Of a stretch of DNA of 64,000 nucleotides, positions 17,748 to 26,150 are shown one piece after another. Positions within the stretch are counted from its first letter, which is position 1. Each line of letters begins with the position of its first letter. Source of the stretch: Campylobacterota bacterium (GTDB lineage Bacteria; Babelota; Babeliae; Babelales; RVW-14); contig JACKCO010000003.1 of the NCBI GenBank assembly GCA_020633995.1, positions 496,001 to 560,000 on the forward strand. Reading direction: 5' to 3'. The translations under genes were made by a program, and so were the position numbers. The notes under the pieces are model-generated. The model was given only the letters and a program-made list of their open reading frames with translations. It was not told the DNA's origin and searched no databases.

Positions 17748-19136
17748 ATGGTGAAGAAAATTTTTATTGCGTTGTTTTGTGTGTTGTTTGCCAGCAGTGC
17801 CTTGATGGCCATGGATCCTGAGAAAGAGACTAAAGTAGCAAGTGCTTCGGGCAGGCTTGTTTCAAAACTTGTAGAGGGAAATGGTCCAGCATTGGCAGAG
17901 CTCAACAAGTTGCTTGCTGATCCGCCTGATATTGAGGGTAGTAAGCGTATGCAAGCGTTGGCTGCAGCGTTGGAGGATGCTTTTGGTGTCAAACAGAGCC
18001 CCGAAGATGTACAGAAATTTGTTATGGGACGGCTTTTGACCACAAAAGAAGAAGATAATTTTTTAAAAACATTTACGGACAAGAAAATTGCAAAATTTGA
18101 AGAAAAGAAATCGGATGATGCATTTCAGAATGCAAGAGGACTCAAAGCTCAACAAGAAGGATTTATAAATAAGTTTAATACAGAGGATGGGCTGAAGGAT
18201 GTTTTGTTTGATGCTGCCAGAAAGGGGCATGGAGATATCGTTAAAAATTTGACTGGTGGCATAGGGGATAGGGGTCCTTTTGACAAAACATTTGATTTAG
18301 AGGTAGAGCGTACTATATACGAACCTGAAGTTGATAAAAATGGTTTACCCACTGGGCGCGATAAAGCTGTTCAGGTGCCTCTTATACGAGATGTGCTTAG
18401 AGGCGGTGACCCAGACATGTTTAAGTACGTGGTTGATGAAGGCGGAGAAGATGTTGTTAGACAACTTACTCCAGCCGACCTTGCAGGTCGTGAATTTGGT
18501 AAAATGCTTGCAAGTATGAACGAAGAAGGGCGAGAGATTGCTTTTCGTCATTTAAACGATAAGCAAAGAAAAGCAGTGAGCACAGCGCTGGATAAAGCAA
18601 GTAAGCAAAGTGCGTGGGGCCAGTTCAAGTCGCTGCTCAAGGTTTCGGGCGAAGAGGAAAAATTTCAAGAGCGCGTGAAGGGTGTTGAAGAGGCAAGGCG
18701 TCAGTTTTTTGGTGACGATGATCCAGAAAGAGTTGTCGATGAGCCAGAGGAGGCGACGCGTAAGAAAGTTAAAGCTGCAGAAGACAAGAAGCCTAAGAAA
18801 AGATTCCCTTGGCAGAAGGATGACGATGCTGATAAGACCGTGAAACCAAAGGAAAAGAAAAAAGTAATGGATGTTGATGATGCTGAGAAGAAAAAGAAAA
18901 CGTTTACATTTGCGCTACCAAAGCGGGATAAAAAGCCTGCTAGTACTGTAGTAGGACGAGATTCTGAAGATAAAATTGGATCTTTAGAGCGAATATTGGA
19001 TAATATCGCAGGCTACAAAAAGACAACAAAGGCATTTTCTAAAGATCGAAAAGCCATCAGCAGAATTAGAAAAGATGCCAAGAAAAATTTGAAAAAGGAG
19101 CGTAAAGCTGCGAAGACAGCATCAATGATCCCATAA
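17748..19136 (+). CDS. Exported protein with one copy of a novel ankyrin-like 290-residue domain
   Basis: A 462-residue product with signal peptide (MVKKIFIALFCVLFASSALMAMD). Residues about 30-310 match the unit found three times in the next gene: LNKLLADPPDIEG, then VLFDAARKGHGDIVKNL, then LIRDVLRGGDPDMFKYVVDEGG, then FGKMLASMN. These look like degenerate ankyrin helices without the usual TPLH turns. The tail is Lys-rich (KKPKKRFPW near 350). The ATG at 17748 is only 2 bases from AAGGAG, so the adjoining GTG at 17751, matching the GTG-AAG-AAA starts of the neighbours, may be the true start. I do not recognise a named family. Confidence 0.85.
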   Translation: MVKKIFIALFCVLFASSALMAMDPEKETKVASASGRLVSKLVEGNGPALAELNKLLADPPDIEGSKRMQALAAALEDAFGVKQSPEDVQKFVMGRLLTTKEEDNFLKTFTDKKIAKFEEKKSDDAFQNARGLKAQQEGFINKFNTEDGLKDVLFDAARKGHGDIVKNLTGGIGDRGPFDKTFDLEVERTIYEPEVDKNGLPTGRDKAVQVPLIRDVLRGGDPDMFKYVVDEGGEDVVRQLTPADLAGREFGKMLASMNEEGREIAFRHLNDKQRKAVSTALDKASKQSAWGQFKSLLKVSGEEEKFQERVKGVEEARRQFFGDDDPERVVDEPEEATRKKVKAAEDKKPKKRFPWQKDDDADKTVKPKEKKKVMDVDDAEKKKKTFTFALPKRDKKPASTVVGRDSEDKIGSLERILDNIAGYKKTTKAFSKDRKAISRIRKDAKKNLKKERKAAKTASMIP

Positions 19137-19147
19137 AGCTGAAGGAT

Positions 19148-19165
19148 GGGGCGCTGAGGCGCCCC
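19148..19165 (+). terminator. GC-rich hairpin after ankyrin-like gene
   Basis: GGGGCGCTGAGGCGCCCC, a perfect 7-bp stem with a TGAG loop, 12 bases after the stop of the preceding gene. It is followed by TAGATCCCGGCTCAAGC (a fragment of the palindromic family, 19166-19196), not by a T run. Confidence 0.55.
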
Positions 19166-19213
19166 TAGATCCCGGCTCAAGCAAAAAGTTCTGACAGGTG
19201 AAAGGAAAAAAGA

Positions 19214-22153
19214 GTGAGCGCAAAAGGCTTCATGGTATTGACGTTGATCGTGCTCAGTGCAAGCGGGTTTGTGTCTGCAAGTGAGCAAGGGCAAAAGATA
19301 ACCAAAGACTTGACCAAAGCAGTTCTGTCGCTGACGCGTGAGCTAGACAAAATGAGCGAAGATGAGCGCGGCAGCCGCAAGGTCAACTCCAACAAAAAAG
19401 CCTATGCTGGACTAAATGCATTGTTGGTAGATCCGCCCAAGATCGAAGGCAAGTTTATGCAAAAAATTGCCGACGCAATGGAGGGAGACAAAAGTCCTGA
19501 AGCCGTTAAAAATTTTGTACGTCGTCGGGTGTTGACCGGTGGTTACCTGGGTGGTGCGCTGGCAGACAAAAATTTGAAGGCAAGTTGGTTAGAGCAGGAA
19601 GATATGAAATATCTGTCCACAAAATATAGCGCTCGAGATGGGTTAAAGAATGTGTTGTTTGAGGCAGCGCGCCAGGGCCATGGCGAGGTAGTCAAATATT
19701 TGACTGACAAAGATGCTGCGGGGCGAAAAACATATAGCCTTAGCGTGCAGCGTGATGGATTGAAAGAAACGTTTGGTGGACTGAGCCAAAAGCAGGTGAA
19801 CGTTTCGTTGATTCAAGACGTGCTCAAAGGTGGTAACACAGACACGTTTAAATACGTGATGCTGGAAGGCGGTACCGTGGTTGCCGACCAGTTGAGCCCT
19901 AAAGATGTTGCGAGCAGTAAGTTTGCTACCATGCTTGCAGCTATGGACAGTGATGACCGAGTGATAGTGGTTAGTCAGTTGAATAACGAGCAAAAAGCAA
20001 GCATGAGCAGTGCGCTTGCAAAAGCGGACAAAAAAAGTGCGTTTGGCAAACTCAATGCGCTGCTGAGTGAAGATGAAAAATTTAAAGCTGCGTTTGAGCA
20101 GCGTGAGCGGGCGGTACCTATACAGACTAAGGAAGAAAAAGCAGCAGCAAAAAAGGTAGAAAAAGCAGACCTGGTTAAAGCAAAAGCAACGACCGACGCC
20201 GCACTTGCTTTGATGCGTGAGCTGGACAAGACGGGTAAAAACGAGCGTGGGACGTTTGATGTCAGCTCAAACAAACAAGCGTATGCAGGGTTGAATGCAT
20301 TGCTGGTAGATCCGCCTAAGATTGAAGGCAAGTTTATGCAAAATATTGCCAAAGCGCTTGGCACCGACGATGTTGAAGCGGTTAAGAAATTTGTGTTCAA
20401 CGATGTGCTAACGGGCGGTCATTTTGCACGCAACAATGCTAAAAAAGATCCGCAGGCGAGTTGGCTACAGCAGCAAGAAATGGAGAGTTTTTCAAAGCGA
20501 TATTTTAGTGGCGATGGCATGAAGAATGTGTTGTTTGAGGCAGCGCGTCAAGGCCAGTCAGATATTGTAAAACACCTGACTGACAAAAACAGTGGAAGCC
20601 ACAAAACATACAGCCTGACCACTGAGCGTGGTGGGCTGAAAAAAGTTGCGATAGGTTCACCTATTCCTGGTGGCAAGCAGGTGGCACTCATTCAAGACGT
20701 GTTGGACAGTGGTGACACGGCCACGTTTAAATACGTGATGCAGGAAGGTGGCACTAAGGTTGCCGACCAACTGAGCAGCAAAGATGTTACCAGTAGTAAG
20801 TTTGCCACCATGCTTGCAGCGCTGGACAGTACAGATCGAGTGATGGTAGTTGACAAGCTCAGTGACGAGCAAAAAGTGAGCATGAGCAGTGCGCTTGAAA
20901 AGGCAGATAAAAAAAGTGCGTTTGGCGAACTTAAAGGGAAGCTTGAGACTGAAAAAGATTTTGGTGATGCACTCGCGAAGCGTGGGCGGTCAGTGCCGGT
21001 CCAGACCAAGGAAGAAAAAACAGCAGAAAAAAAGGTAAAAAAAGAAAACATTGCTAAAACAAAAGCAATGACTGGTGCAGTGCTTGATTTGATGCGTGAG
21101 CTTGACAAGATGGGTAAAGACGAACGTGGTACGCACAAGGTCAGCTCAAACAAACAAGCGTATGCAGGGCTGAATGCATTGCTGGTAGATCTACCCAAGA
21201 TTGAAGGTAAGTTTATGGCAAACATTGCCAAAGCGCTTGGCACCGACGATGTTGAAGCGGTCAAAAAATTTGTGCTCAATGATGTGGTGACCGGCGGTTA
21301 CCTGCGCAGTGCGCTGGCAGACGAAAATCTAAAAGCAAGTTGGATAAATCAGCAAGATATGGACTACCTGTCAAAAAAATATAGCGGCGACGGCATGAAG
21401 AATGTGCTGTTTGAGGCAGCACGTCAAGGTCAGCGTGAGATCGTCAAATATCTGACAGACGACAGCAGCGAGAGTGTGAAAAAATATAGTCTGACCACTG
21501 AGCGCGGTGGGCTGAAAGAGCGGTTGGTAGGTTCGGCAGAGCCTGGTGGCAAGCAAGTGGCACTCATTCAAGATGTGTTGGAGGGTGGTGACACGGCCAC
21601 ATTTAAGTACGTGATGGAAAAGGGTGGCAAAGCTGTAGCCAAGCAGCTAACGGAAAAAGATCTTTCAAACAGTAAGTTTGGTGCAATGCTTGCCGGCATG
21701 GACGGTGACAGTCGTGAGGCGGTGTTTGCACAGCTTGAGCCAGAGCAAAAACGTACCGCTTTTGCCTCGCTTGAAAAAGCAAGCAAAACAAAAACAGTGC
21801 CGGTTGTGAAAAAAGATGTTGCCAGTGAGCAAGCAGAGGAAAAAGTAGCAGAAAAAACAACGCCTGAAGAGGAAGGTGCAAAGACTGCGGTGCAAGCAGC
21901 AGCTGCGAGTGTTGATGATAAAAAAGTTAAACCTGGTTTTTTTGTAACGCCTGATCAACAAAAAAAGCGTGCGGCAGACAGCATTGAAAAGCGCCTTGCG
22001 CCTGATAAAGATGTGGCAACGGCAAAAGATGCTGCAACGGCGCCTGATAAACCATGGCAAAAACGAACCATACAGCCTACAGATAAAACGCCGATTAAGC
22101 CAGTGCCTGTTGATCTGCCAAAGGCTGCAAAGCAGGCAGGGCTAGGACGGTAG
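19214..22153 (+). CDS. Exported protein of three tandem 293-residue novel ankyrin-like units
   Basis: A 979-residue protein with signal peptide (MSAKGFMVLTLIVLSASGFVSAS). From residue 34 it consists of three copies of one unit, each 293 codons: about 34-326, 327-619 and 620-865, the last ending early in a Lys/Glu/Thr tail. Each unit has YAGLNALLVDPPKIEGKFM, VLFEAARQG, LIQDVL, TFKYVM and a Ser-Lys-Phe-(Ala/Gly)-(Thr/Ala)-Met-Leu-Ala helix. The unit is shared with the 17748 gene, where it occurs once. GTG at 19214 follows AAAGGA; ATG 19232 would also give a signal peptide. DNA similarity between units indicates recent duplication. Function unknown; the repeated helical layout suggests a binding scaffold. 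Confidence 0.88.
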   Translation: MSAKGFMVLTLIVLSASGFVSASEQGQKITKDLTKAVLSLTRELDKMSEDERGSRKVNSNKKAYAGLNALLVDPPKIEGKFMQKIADAMEGDKSPEAVKNFVRRRVLTGGYLGGALADKNLKASWLEQEDMKYLSTKYSARDGLKNVLFEAARQGHGEVVKYLTDKDAAGRKTYSLSVQRDGLKETFGGLSQKQVNVSLIQDVLKGGNTDTFKYVMLEGGTVVADQLSPKDVASSKFATMLAAMDSDDRVIVVSQLNNEQKASMSSALAKADKKSAFGKLNALLSEDEKFKAAFEQRERAVPIQTKEEKAAAKKVEKADLVKAKATTDAALALMRELDKTGKNERGTFDVSSNKQAYAGLNALLVDPPKIEGKFMQNIAKALGTDDVEAVKKFVFNDVLTGGHFARNNAKKDPQASWLQQQEMESFSKRYFSGDGMKNVLFEAARQGQSDIVKHLTDKNSGSHKTYSLTTERGGLKKVAIGSPIPGGKQVALIQDVLDSGDTATFKYVMQEGGTKVADQLSSKDVTSSKFATMLAALDSTDRVMVVDKLSDEQKVSMSSALEKADKKSAFGELKGKLETEKDFGDALAKRGRSVPVQTKEEKTAEKKVKKENIAKTKAMTGAVLDLMRELDKMGKDERGTHKVSSNKQAYAGLNALLVDLPKIEGKFMANIAKALGTDDVEAVKKFVLNDVVTGGYLRSALADENLKASWINQQDMDYLSKKYSGDGMKNVLFEAARQGQREIVKYLTDDSSESVKKYSLTTERGGLKERLVGSAEPGGKQVALIQDVLEGGDTATFKYVMEKGGKAVAKQLTEKDLSNSKFGAMLAGMDGDSREAVFAQLEPEQKRTAFASLEKASKTKTVPVVKKDVASEQAEEKVAEKTTPEEEGAKTAVQAAAASVDDKKVKPGFFVTPDQQKKRAADSIEKRLAPDKDVATAKDAATAPDKPWQKRTIQPTDKTPIKPVPVDLPKAAKQAGLGR
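19313..21810 (+). repeat. Tandem 879-bp coding repeat, three copies
   Basis: Equivalent points (the AATGCATT within the AGLNALL codons) fall at 19415, 20294 and 21173, an exact 879-base period twice. Copies: 19313-20191, 20192-21070, 21071 to about 21810 (last one incomplete). Many stretches of 20 or more bases are near-identical between copies 2 and 3. Confidence 0.9.
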
Positions 22154-22161
22154 TGAAAGCG

Positions 22162-22177
22162 GGGCGCTTATGCGCCC
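22162..22177 (+). terminator. GC-rich hairpin after the three-unit gene
   Basis: GGGCGCTTATGCGCCC, a perfect 6-bp stem with TTAT loop, 9 bases after the stop. It is followed directly by TAGATCCCGGCTCG, a palindromic-repeat fragment, as at 19148. No U-tract. Confidence 0.5.
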
Positions 22178-22330
22178 TAGATCCCGGCTCGGGGGCTCCC
22201 TTGGTCAAGCAAGAGGACAGGCTTGTCAAGGGTAAGGCTATGGCCAGGCAGGGGTCACCCCCGGCTTGATCGGGGATCTAGAAATAGGAAAAATCATTAT
22301 CTGGATGCTGAAATAAATTCAGCACGACAG
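22178..22330. repeat. Composite palindromic repeat cluster
   Basis: Contains TAGATCCCGGCTCGGGGGC, a GGTCAAGCAAGAGGACAGGC block, a GTCACCCCCGGCTTGATCGG palindrome (22252-22283) and then AGGAAAAATCATTATCTGGA leading to a CTGAAATAAATTCAG palindrome and GCACGACAG. The last part is shared almost exactly with 24822-24868. With the next copy it fills the 326-base gap between two ankyrin genes. Confidence 0.75.
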
Positions 22331-22394
22331 AGCGGGAGGATATTTAAATCCTATTGGAGATGCTGTAAGAAAAGCTTGTTTCCTTACTTGACAA

Positions 22395-22450
22395 GGGGTC
22401 ATCCCCGGCTTGATCGGGGATCTAGAAATGGGAAAAATCATTATCTAGAA
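22395..22450. repeat. Palindromic repeat copy with truncated spacer
   Basis: GGGGTCATCCCCGGCTTGAT followed by CGGGGATCTAGAAATGGGAA and AAATCATTATCTAGAA. The second palindrome arm of the composite form is missing. It lies just ahead of the ribosome binding site of the 22480 gene. Confidence 0.75.
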
Positions 22451-22479
22451 AAAGGGAAAAATAAAACAAAGGAGAGGTC

Positions 22480-24687
22480 GTGAAAAAACAGTTTTTTATA
22501 GTCTTCCTGCTAAGTCTGTGTACGGGCCAACTTGCGGCGATGGGCTTTGGGCCTGAGAATATGGGAAAATTTAATCGAGCGCTTGCAGATGGTGATCAGA
22601 ATGCATTTAACCTGCTTAATAATCTGCTTGCTGGCAGGGTGACTATTGTTGGTGATCCTAACCCATCAGGAATACCAGGAGGAACAACATTGGGATATGT
22701 AGATGCGGTCTTGACTGGTAAACTTGGTACAGAGTTGATTGGTGATGATCTTCGTGTGCAGGTGCTTGCCAATGAGTTGCGCCAAGAAAAACCAAGGGTT
22801 GAGGTGTTGACGTATTTTGCACAGTACGTCACAGAAACTGAAAAACCTACAATGGTTGATAAAGCACTAAGCGCTGCCATTACACCGCAAAAGCCAAGGA
22901 TCGTGCCACCTGCAACAATATGGGCAGATGCGCTTGCGCAGCTGAGTGAGCAGGAGCGTGTCGAGGCGCAAGAAAATATACGTAGCTGGGTGAGTGATCT
23001 GGCTGCTGACAGCCCGGAGGACAAAGCAGTCAGCGATTTATTGGTACGTGCGATTGAAAAGAGCGACAAAAAAAAGGAAAACAAAAAGTATGATAGTTTT
23101 TCGCGCTTTCTGCTGGAAGGTGGGGCTGAGCCAAAGATTACAACGAGTGATACTAAGTTGCGAAATAAAATTGTTGCCTTGCGTGAGCAGTACCGTAAAG
23201 CACCTGCAAAACCGGCAGGTGTTGTTACACCTGATCCAGAACAAGGCCGTCCAGCGCCAGTGCAACCTGAGCCGGATTCTGCCAAACGAAGTGATCTTAG
23301 TGATAAAAGAGCACTTGAATTGTTTCGTGGCCTGCGTAACGATGATAGTCAAGCTATTGCAGAGCTTAGAGCGCTTATGTCCAGCCCTAGTCAGCTAGAA
23401 AACGATTATGCAAAAATGATTGTAAGTGGTGAGTACGTCAGCGTCATGCTTAAAAGTGAGCAGAGAATCATGGAGAAGTTTAAGACTGGTCATACCGGGA
23501 TGAGTGAAGAAGAGCAGAAAAGAAGAAAGGCTTTTATAAAAGAGCTTGAGCGTGAGATGGAGCAAGGGGTTGATTTGCGTTCAAAGTTGCCAGAGATTAT
23601 GCGTGAGCCGGAAGTTGATAGGCCGCAAGAGTTTGTTGGTATAGGCAAGGTGGTACGTCAGCCGATTGTTTTTGCTGACAGTGGACCAGAGCCAGAACGA
23701 GAAAAAAAGCTTAACGAGTTACTGAGTCAAGATTTGATGGAGCGTATTCGTACGGGTGCTGACCTGTCAGATGAAGATTTGGGCGTGCTCAGAACGTTGG
23801 CGCGTGAGCAAAGCATTGATGTCATTGATGAGTATGGTAAGACGTTGCTTGATTATGCAATCGAGCGTGATGACTTGAACTTGGTTGATATCGCGTTGCA
23901 GGGTGTTGACCCAAATTATAAAGACACTGATAACAAGACACCGCTGTATCGAGCGGTTGAGCAAGGCAAGTATGAAATGGTGCAGCGGTTGCTTGCCAAT
24001 CCAGACCTGGATGTTAATCAACTAAGTACTGACAGCAATAAAACAGCATTGCACATTGCAGTAGAGCAAGGTTATTCGGGTATTTTTAATTTGTTGCTTG
24101 AGGACGAGCGCGTTGATACTTCCATCAAAGATGTCAAGAAAAAAACGGCCATGAAAATTATTGATGAAAAAATCGAGGCTGCGTCAAAGCGTGGTGACGC
24201 TGACGCGCATGAGCGACTCAAGCAAATGCGCAAAGATTTGAAAACAACCATTGCCGCTGACAAGGCGGTTAAGAGTGCTGAGCGCAAAGAGCGTTGGAGC
24301 CAAAAACTTGATGCACTCTTTCATCCATTCAGAAAGAAGCGTGAGCGTGAGGAGCGTGCATCACTGCTTGACGAACAGGGCCAAGCACGTAGTGTTACCG
24401 GCCAGATCGAAGAGGATGTTGAGCCGGCTAAAAAGAAGCGTAAGCTGTGGATACCAAAAAAATCGAAGAAGCGTAAGTTTATGCAGCTTATCGATGATGA
24501 AGAAGATGACGAGCCGTTCAGAACATTTGATGAGTCTGAGCGCATGGTTGTTGATGAGCCAGAGACAAAACGCGTGCCTGTTGAGCCAGTGGAAGAGAAA
24601 CGAGTTATTTCTGGTGGCGTTAAGGTGTTGCCGACACTGCCGGCTGCGCGTGTTTCGCAGTTTGGTGGTGCTGCTCGCCTACCGTAG
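22480..24687 (+). CDS. Exported ankyrin-repeat protein with SV40-like NLS motif
   Basis: A 735-residue protein starting at GTG 22480 behind AAAGGAGAGG. Signal peptide MKKQFFIVFLLSLCTGQLAAMG. The first 440 residues are helical and charged, with an N-terminal stretch (RALADGDQNAFNLLNNLLAG) reminiscent of the neighbouring ankyrin-like unit. Three to four ankyrin repeats occupy about 447-557 (NKTPLYRAVEQGKYEMVQRL, NKTALHIAVEQGYSGIFNLL). The tail has AKKKRKLW near 650 and PKKSKKRKF near 660; the first closely resembles the SV40 large-T nuclear localisation signal. No catalytic domain seen. Likely secreted; a nuclear destination in a host is conjecture. Confidence 0.87.
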   Translation: MKKQFFIVFLLSLCTGQLAAMGFGPENMGKFNRALADGDQNAFNLLNNLLAGRVTIVGDPNPSGIPGGTTLGYVDAVLTGKLGTELIGDDLRVQVLANELRQEKPRVEVLTYFAQYVTETEKPTMVDKALSAAITPQKPRIVPPATIWADALAQLSEQERVEAQENIRSWVSDLAADSPEDKAVSDLLVRAIEKSDKKKENKKYDSFSRFLLEGGAEPKITTSDTKLRNKIVALREQYRKAPAKPAGVVTPDPEQGRPAPVQPEPDSAKRSDLSDKRALELFRGLRNDDSQAIAELRALMSSPSQLENDYAKMIVSGEYVSVMLKSEQRIMEKFKTGHTGMSEEEQKRRKAFIKELEREMEQGVDLRSKLPEIMREPEVDRPQEFVGIGKVVRQPIVFADSGPEPEREKKLNELLSQDLMERIRTGADLSDEDLGVLRTLAREQSIDVIDEYGKTLLDYAIERDDLNLVDIALQGVDPNYKDTDNKTPLYRAVEQGKYEMVQRLLANPDLDVNQLSTDSNKTALHIAVEQGYSGIFNLLLEDERVDTSIKDVKKKTAMKIIDEKIEAASKRGDADAHERLKQMRKDLKTTIAADKAVKSAERKERWSQKLDALFHPFRKKREREERASLLDEQGQARSVTGQIEEDVEPAKKKRKLWIPKKSKKRKFMQLIDDEEDDEPFRTFDESERMVVDEPETKRVPVEPVEEKRVISGGVKVLPTLPAARVSQFGGAARLP

Positions 24688-24703
24688 TGATAAGGATTTG
24701 ACG

Positions 24704-24740
24704 AGTTCTGGACCCCCGATCGGAGTCGGGGGCGATGAGG
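24704..24740. repeat. Palindromic repeat copy
   Basis: GTTCTGGACCCCCGATCGGA followed by GTCGGGGGCGATGAGGG. The CCCCCGA/TCGGGGG arms form a 7-bp stem. It follows the stop of the 22480 gene. Confidence 0.65.
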
Positions 24741-24790
24741 GTTGGTAGTAAGTAGGGTTACGTTATTAAATTGATGTTGAACATAACAGT

Positions 24791-24868
24791 GTCTTCCTGA
24801 ACTTGTTTCAGGATCCAGAAATTAGGAAAAGTCATTATCTGGATGCTGAAATAAATTCAGCACGACAT
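24791..24868. repeat. Composite repeat: two inverted palindromes around a fixed spacer
   Basis: First palindrome TTCCTGAACTTGTTTCAGGA plus TCCAGA, then the spacer AATTAGGAAAAGTCATTA, then TCTGGATGCTGAAATAAATT with CAGCACGACA. The second half is an inverted relative of the first. The same arrangement is at 30257-30333 and, partly, at 22284-22330. The remainder of 24688-24989 shows no gene. Confidence 0.75.
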
Positions 24869-24989
24869 GTAGGTATAGTAGTTTTTTTACAATGCGCTGT
24901 ACAAGTTTGATTAGAGAGCGACTTAATGAGTGAGTTGCAACTTCGAGCGTCATCTCTTTGATGTTAGTAGACCATAGTAAGGGAGGCTT

Positions 24990-26063
24990 ATGAATACCCT
25001 GTTACTCGTAATCATGTGCTTGCTGCAACTGGCATGTACGAGTGTGCGTGCGCAGGCGTTACTTACTCCTGCCAGTGATCAGCACATATTCAAGACTGAG
25101 CAGCACACCATCGTGCAAACGCAGCAATCGCTTGTAAGCAACGGTCAGACCAACCAACAAGAACCGGATAGCGCGCAACAAAAACTTACAGACATTGCTC
25201 GCCGTATGGAGTTTGGTTTGCCCATTGAGCGCAAGGTGTTAATGGAGCTGCTTGCCAACAAGCAGGCTGATGTCAATGCACTGATCAAGACGCCGGGCAA
25301 CATGGGTAAAACACTGCTGCATTTTGCAGCTGAGTACGGCTACGTTCAAGAGGCGAAATTGATTATAGCTCATCGCAGTGATGTTGATGTCGACAAAGAA
25401 AGTTTTGATGGCAAGCGCGCTATTGAGCTTGCTCAACAGCAGGGTAACGCTGAGCTCGTCAAATTGTTTGTGCAGGCTGGAGCGGGCGAGGTTGAGCAAG
25501 AAGATGAAGAAGAAGAAGCCGGTGAAGGTGGAGGTGATGGTGGTGGCGATGATGATGATGCTGAAGACAGGCAAGAAAATGACGACGCTACACCTGTTGT
25601 GGCTGGTGATGATGCTGGTGAAAGTGAAGCGTCTGATGAATCTGAGCAGGTAAAAGAATTGCAAGAACGAAAGATTGTACAAGAAAAAGGAACGCAAAAA
25701 AAAGAAAAGAAAAAGTCATTAGTCAATGAATGGATGCAGGCAATTTTGAATAGCATTAAAGACGGTGGCGATCAGGAAGTGAAGCCTGAAGTTGTGCGTG
25801 ATGATGTCAGTGTAGAAAAAAAACAGACAGTCGAAAAAGAGCAGACTTCACGTCTTGAGCGTTTTAAGAATATAACGGTTGAAATTGTTGCACCAAAAGT
25901 TGAAGAAGGGGTGCCTCAGACCAAGGTGCAGGAGTCTGGACCTGAAAGAGCGAGTAGAAAAGTAATCGTGCCGCCCATTGTGCAAACGCCTGCGGCTGAA
26001 CGTGTGCCTGATGTTGACGCGGCTACGCTGCAACGTGCACGCCAGGCGGAGTTGGTTGGTTAG
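24990..26063 (+). CDS. Exported ankyrin protein with acidic low-complexity middle
   Basis: A 357-residue product with a signal peptide (MNTLLLVIMCLLQLACTSVRAQA; the Cys lacks a proper lipobox, so signal peptidase I cleavage is likelier). Two ankyrin repeats lie at about 100-170 (GKTLLHFAAEYGYVQEAKLI, GKRAIELAQQQGNAELVKLF). A Glu/Asp/Gly-rich stretch follows (about 170-215), then a basic Lys-rich segment and a variable tail. GGGAGG precedes the ATG. It is the last plus-strand gene before an oppositely oriented membrane protein. Function unknown beyond likely protein binding. Confidence 0.85.
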   Translation: MNTLLLVIMCLLQLACTSVRAQALLTPASDQHIFKTEQHTIVQTQQSLVSNGQTNQQEPDSAQQKLTDIARRMEFGLPIERKVLMELLANKQADVNALIKTPGNMGKTLLHFAAEYGYVQEAKLIIAHRSDVDVDKESFDGKRAIELAQQQGNAELVKLFVQAGAGEVEQEDEEEEAGEGGGDGGGDDDDAEDRQENDDATPVVAGDDAGESEASDESEQVKELQERKIVQEKGTQKKEKKKSLVNEWMQAILNSIKDGGDQEVKPEVVRDDVSVEKKQTVEKEQTSRLERFKNITVEIVAPKVEEGVPQTKVQESGPERASRKVIVPPIVQTPAAERVPDVDAATLQRARQAELVG

Positions 26064-26081
26064 TCAAATGAAAACATTTAT

Positions 26082-26117
26082 CTGGATCCCCGACCAAGCC
26101 GGGGACGACCCAAGGGA
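26082..26117. repeat. Palindromic repeat copy
   Basis: CTGGATCCCCGACCAAGCCG followed by GGGACGACCCAAGGG. Nearly identical to 7899-7932 and in the same orientation. It sits between two convergent genes. Confidence 0.75.
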
Positions 26118-26150
26118 GATCTTATCGTGTTTGACGTCATGTTATCCCTA

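Noticed and set aside
22223..22483. Plus-strand frame of 86 codons
   Set aside because: It consists of translated palindromic repeats (the same RGHPRLDRGSRN string occurs twice), not a protein gene.
24990..25060. Lipoprotein signal in the 24990 gene
   Set aside because: The Cys is preceded by Gln-Leu-Ala, which does not fit the lipobox; an ordinary signal peptide is likelier.
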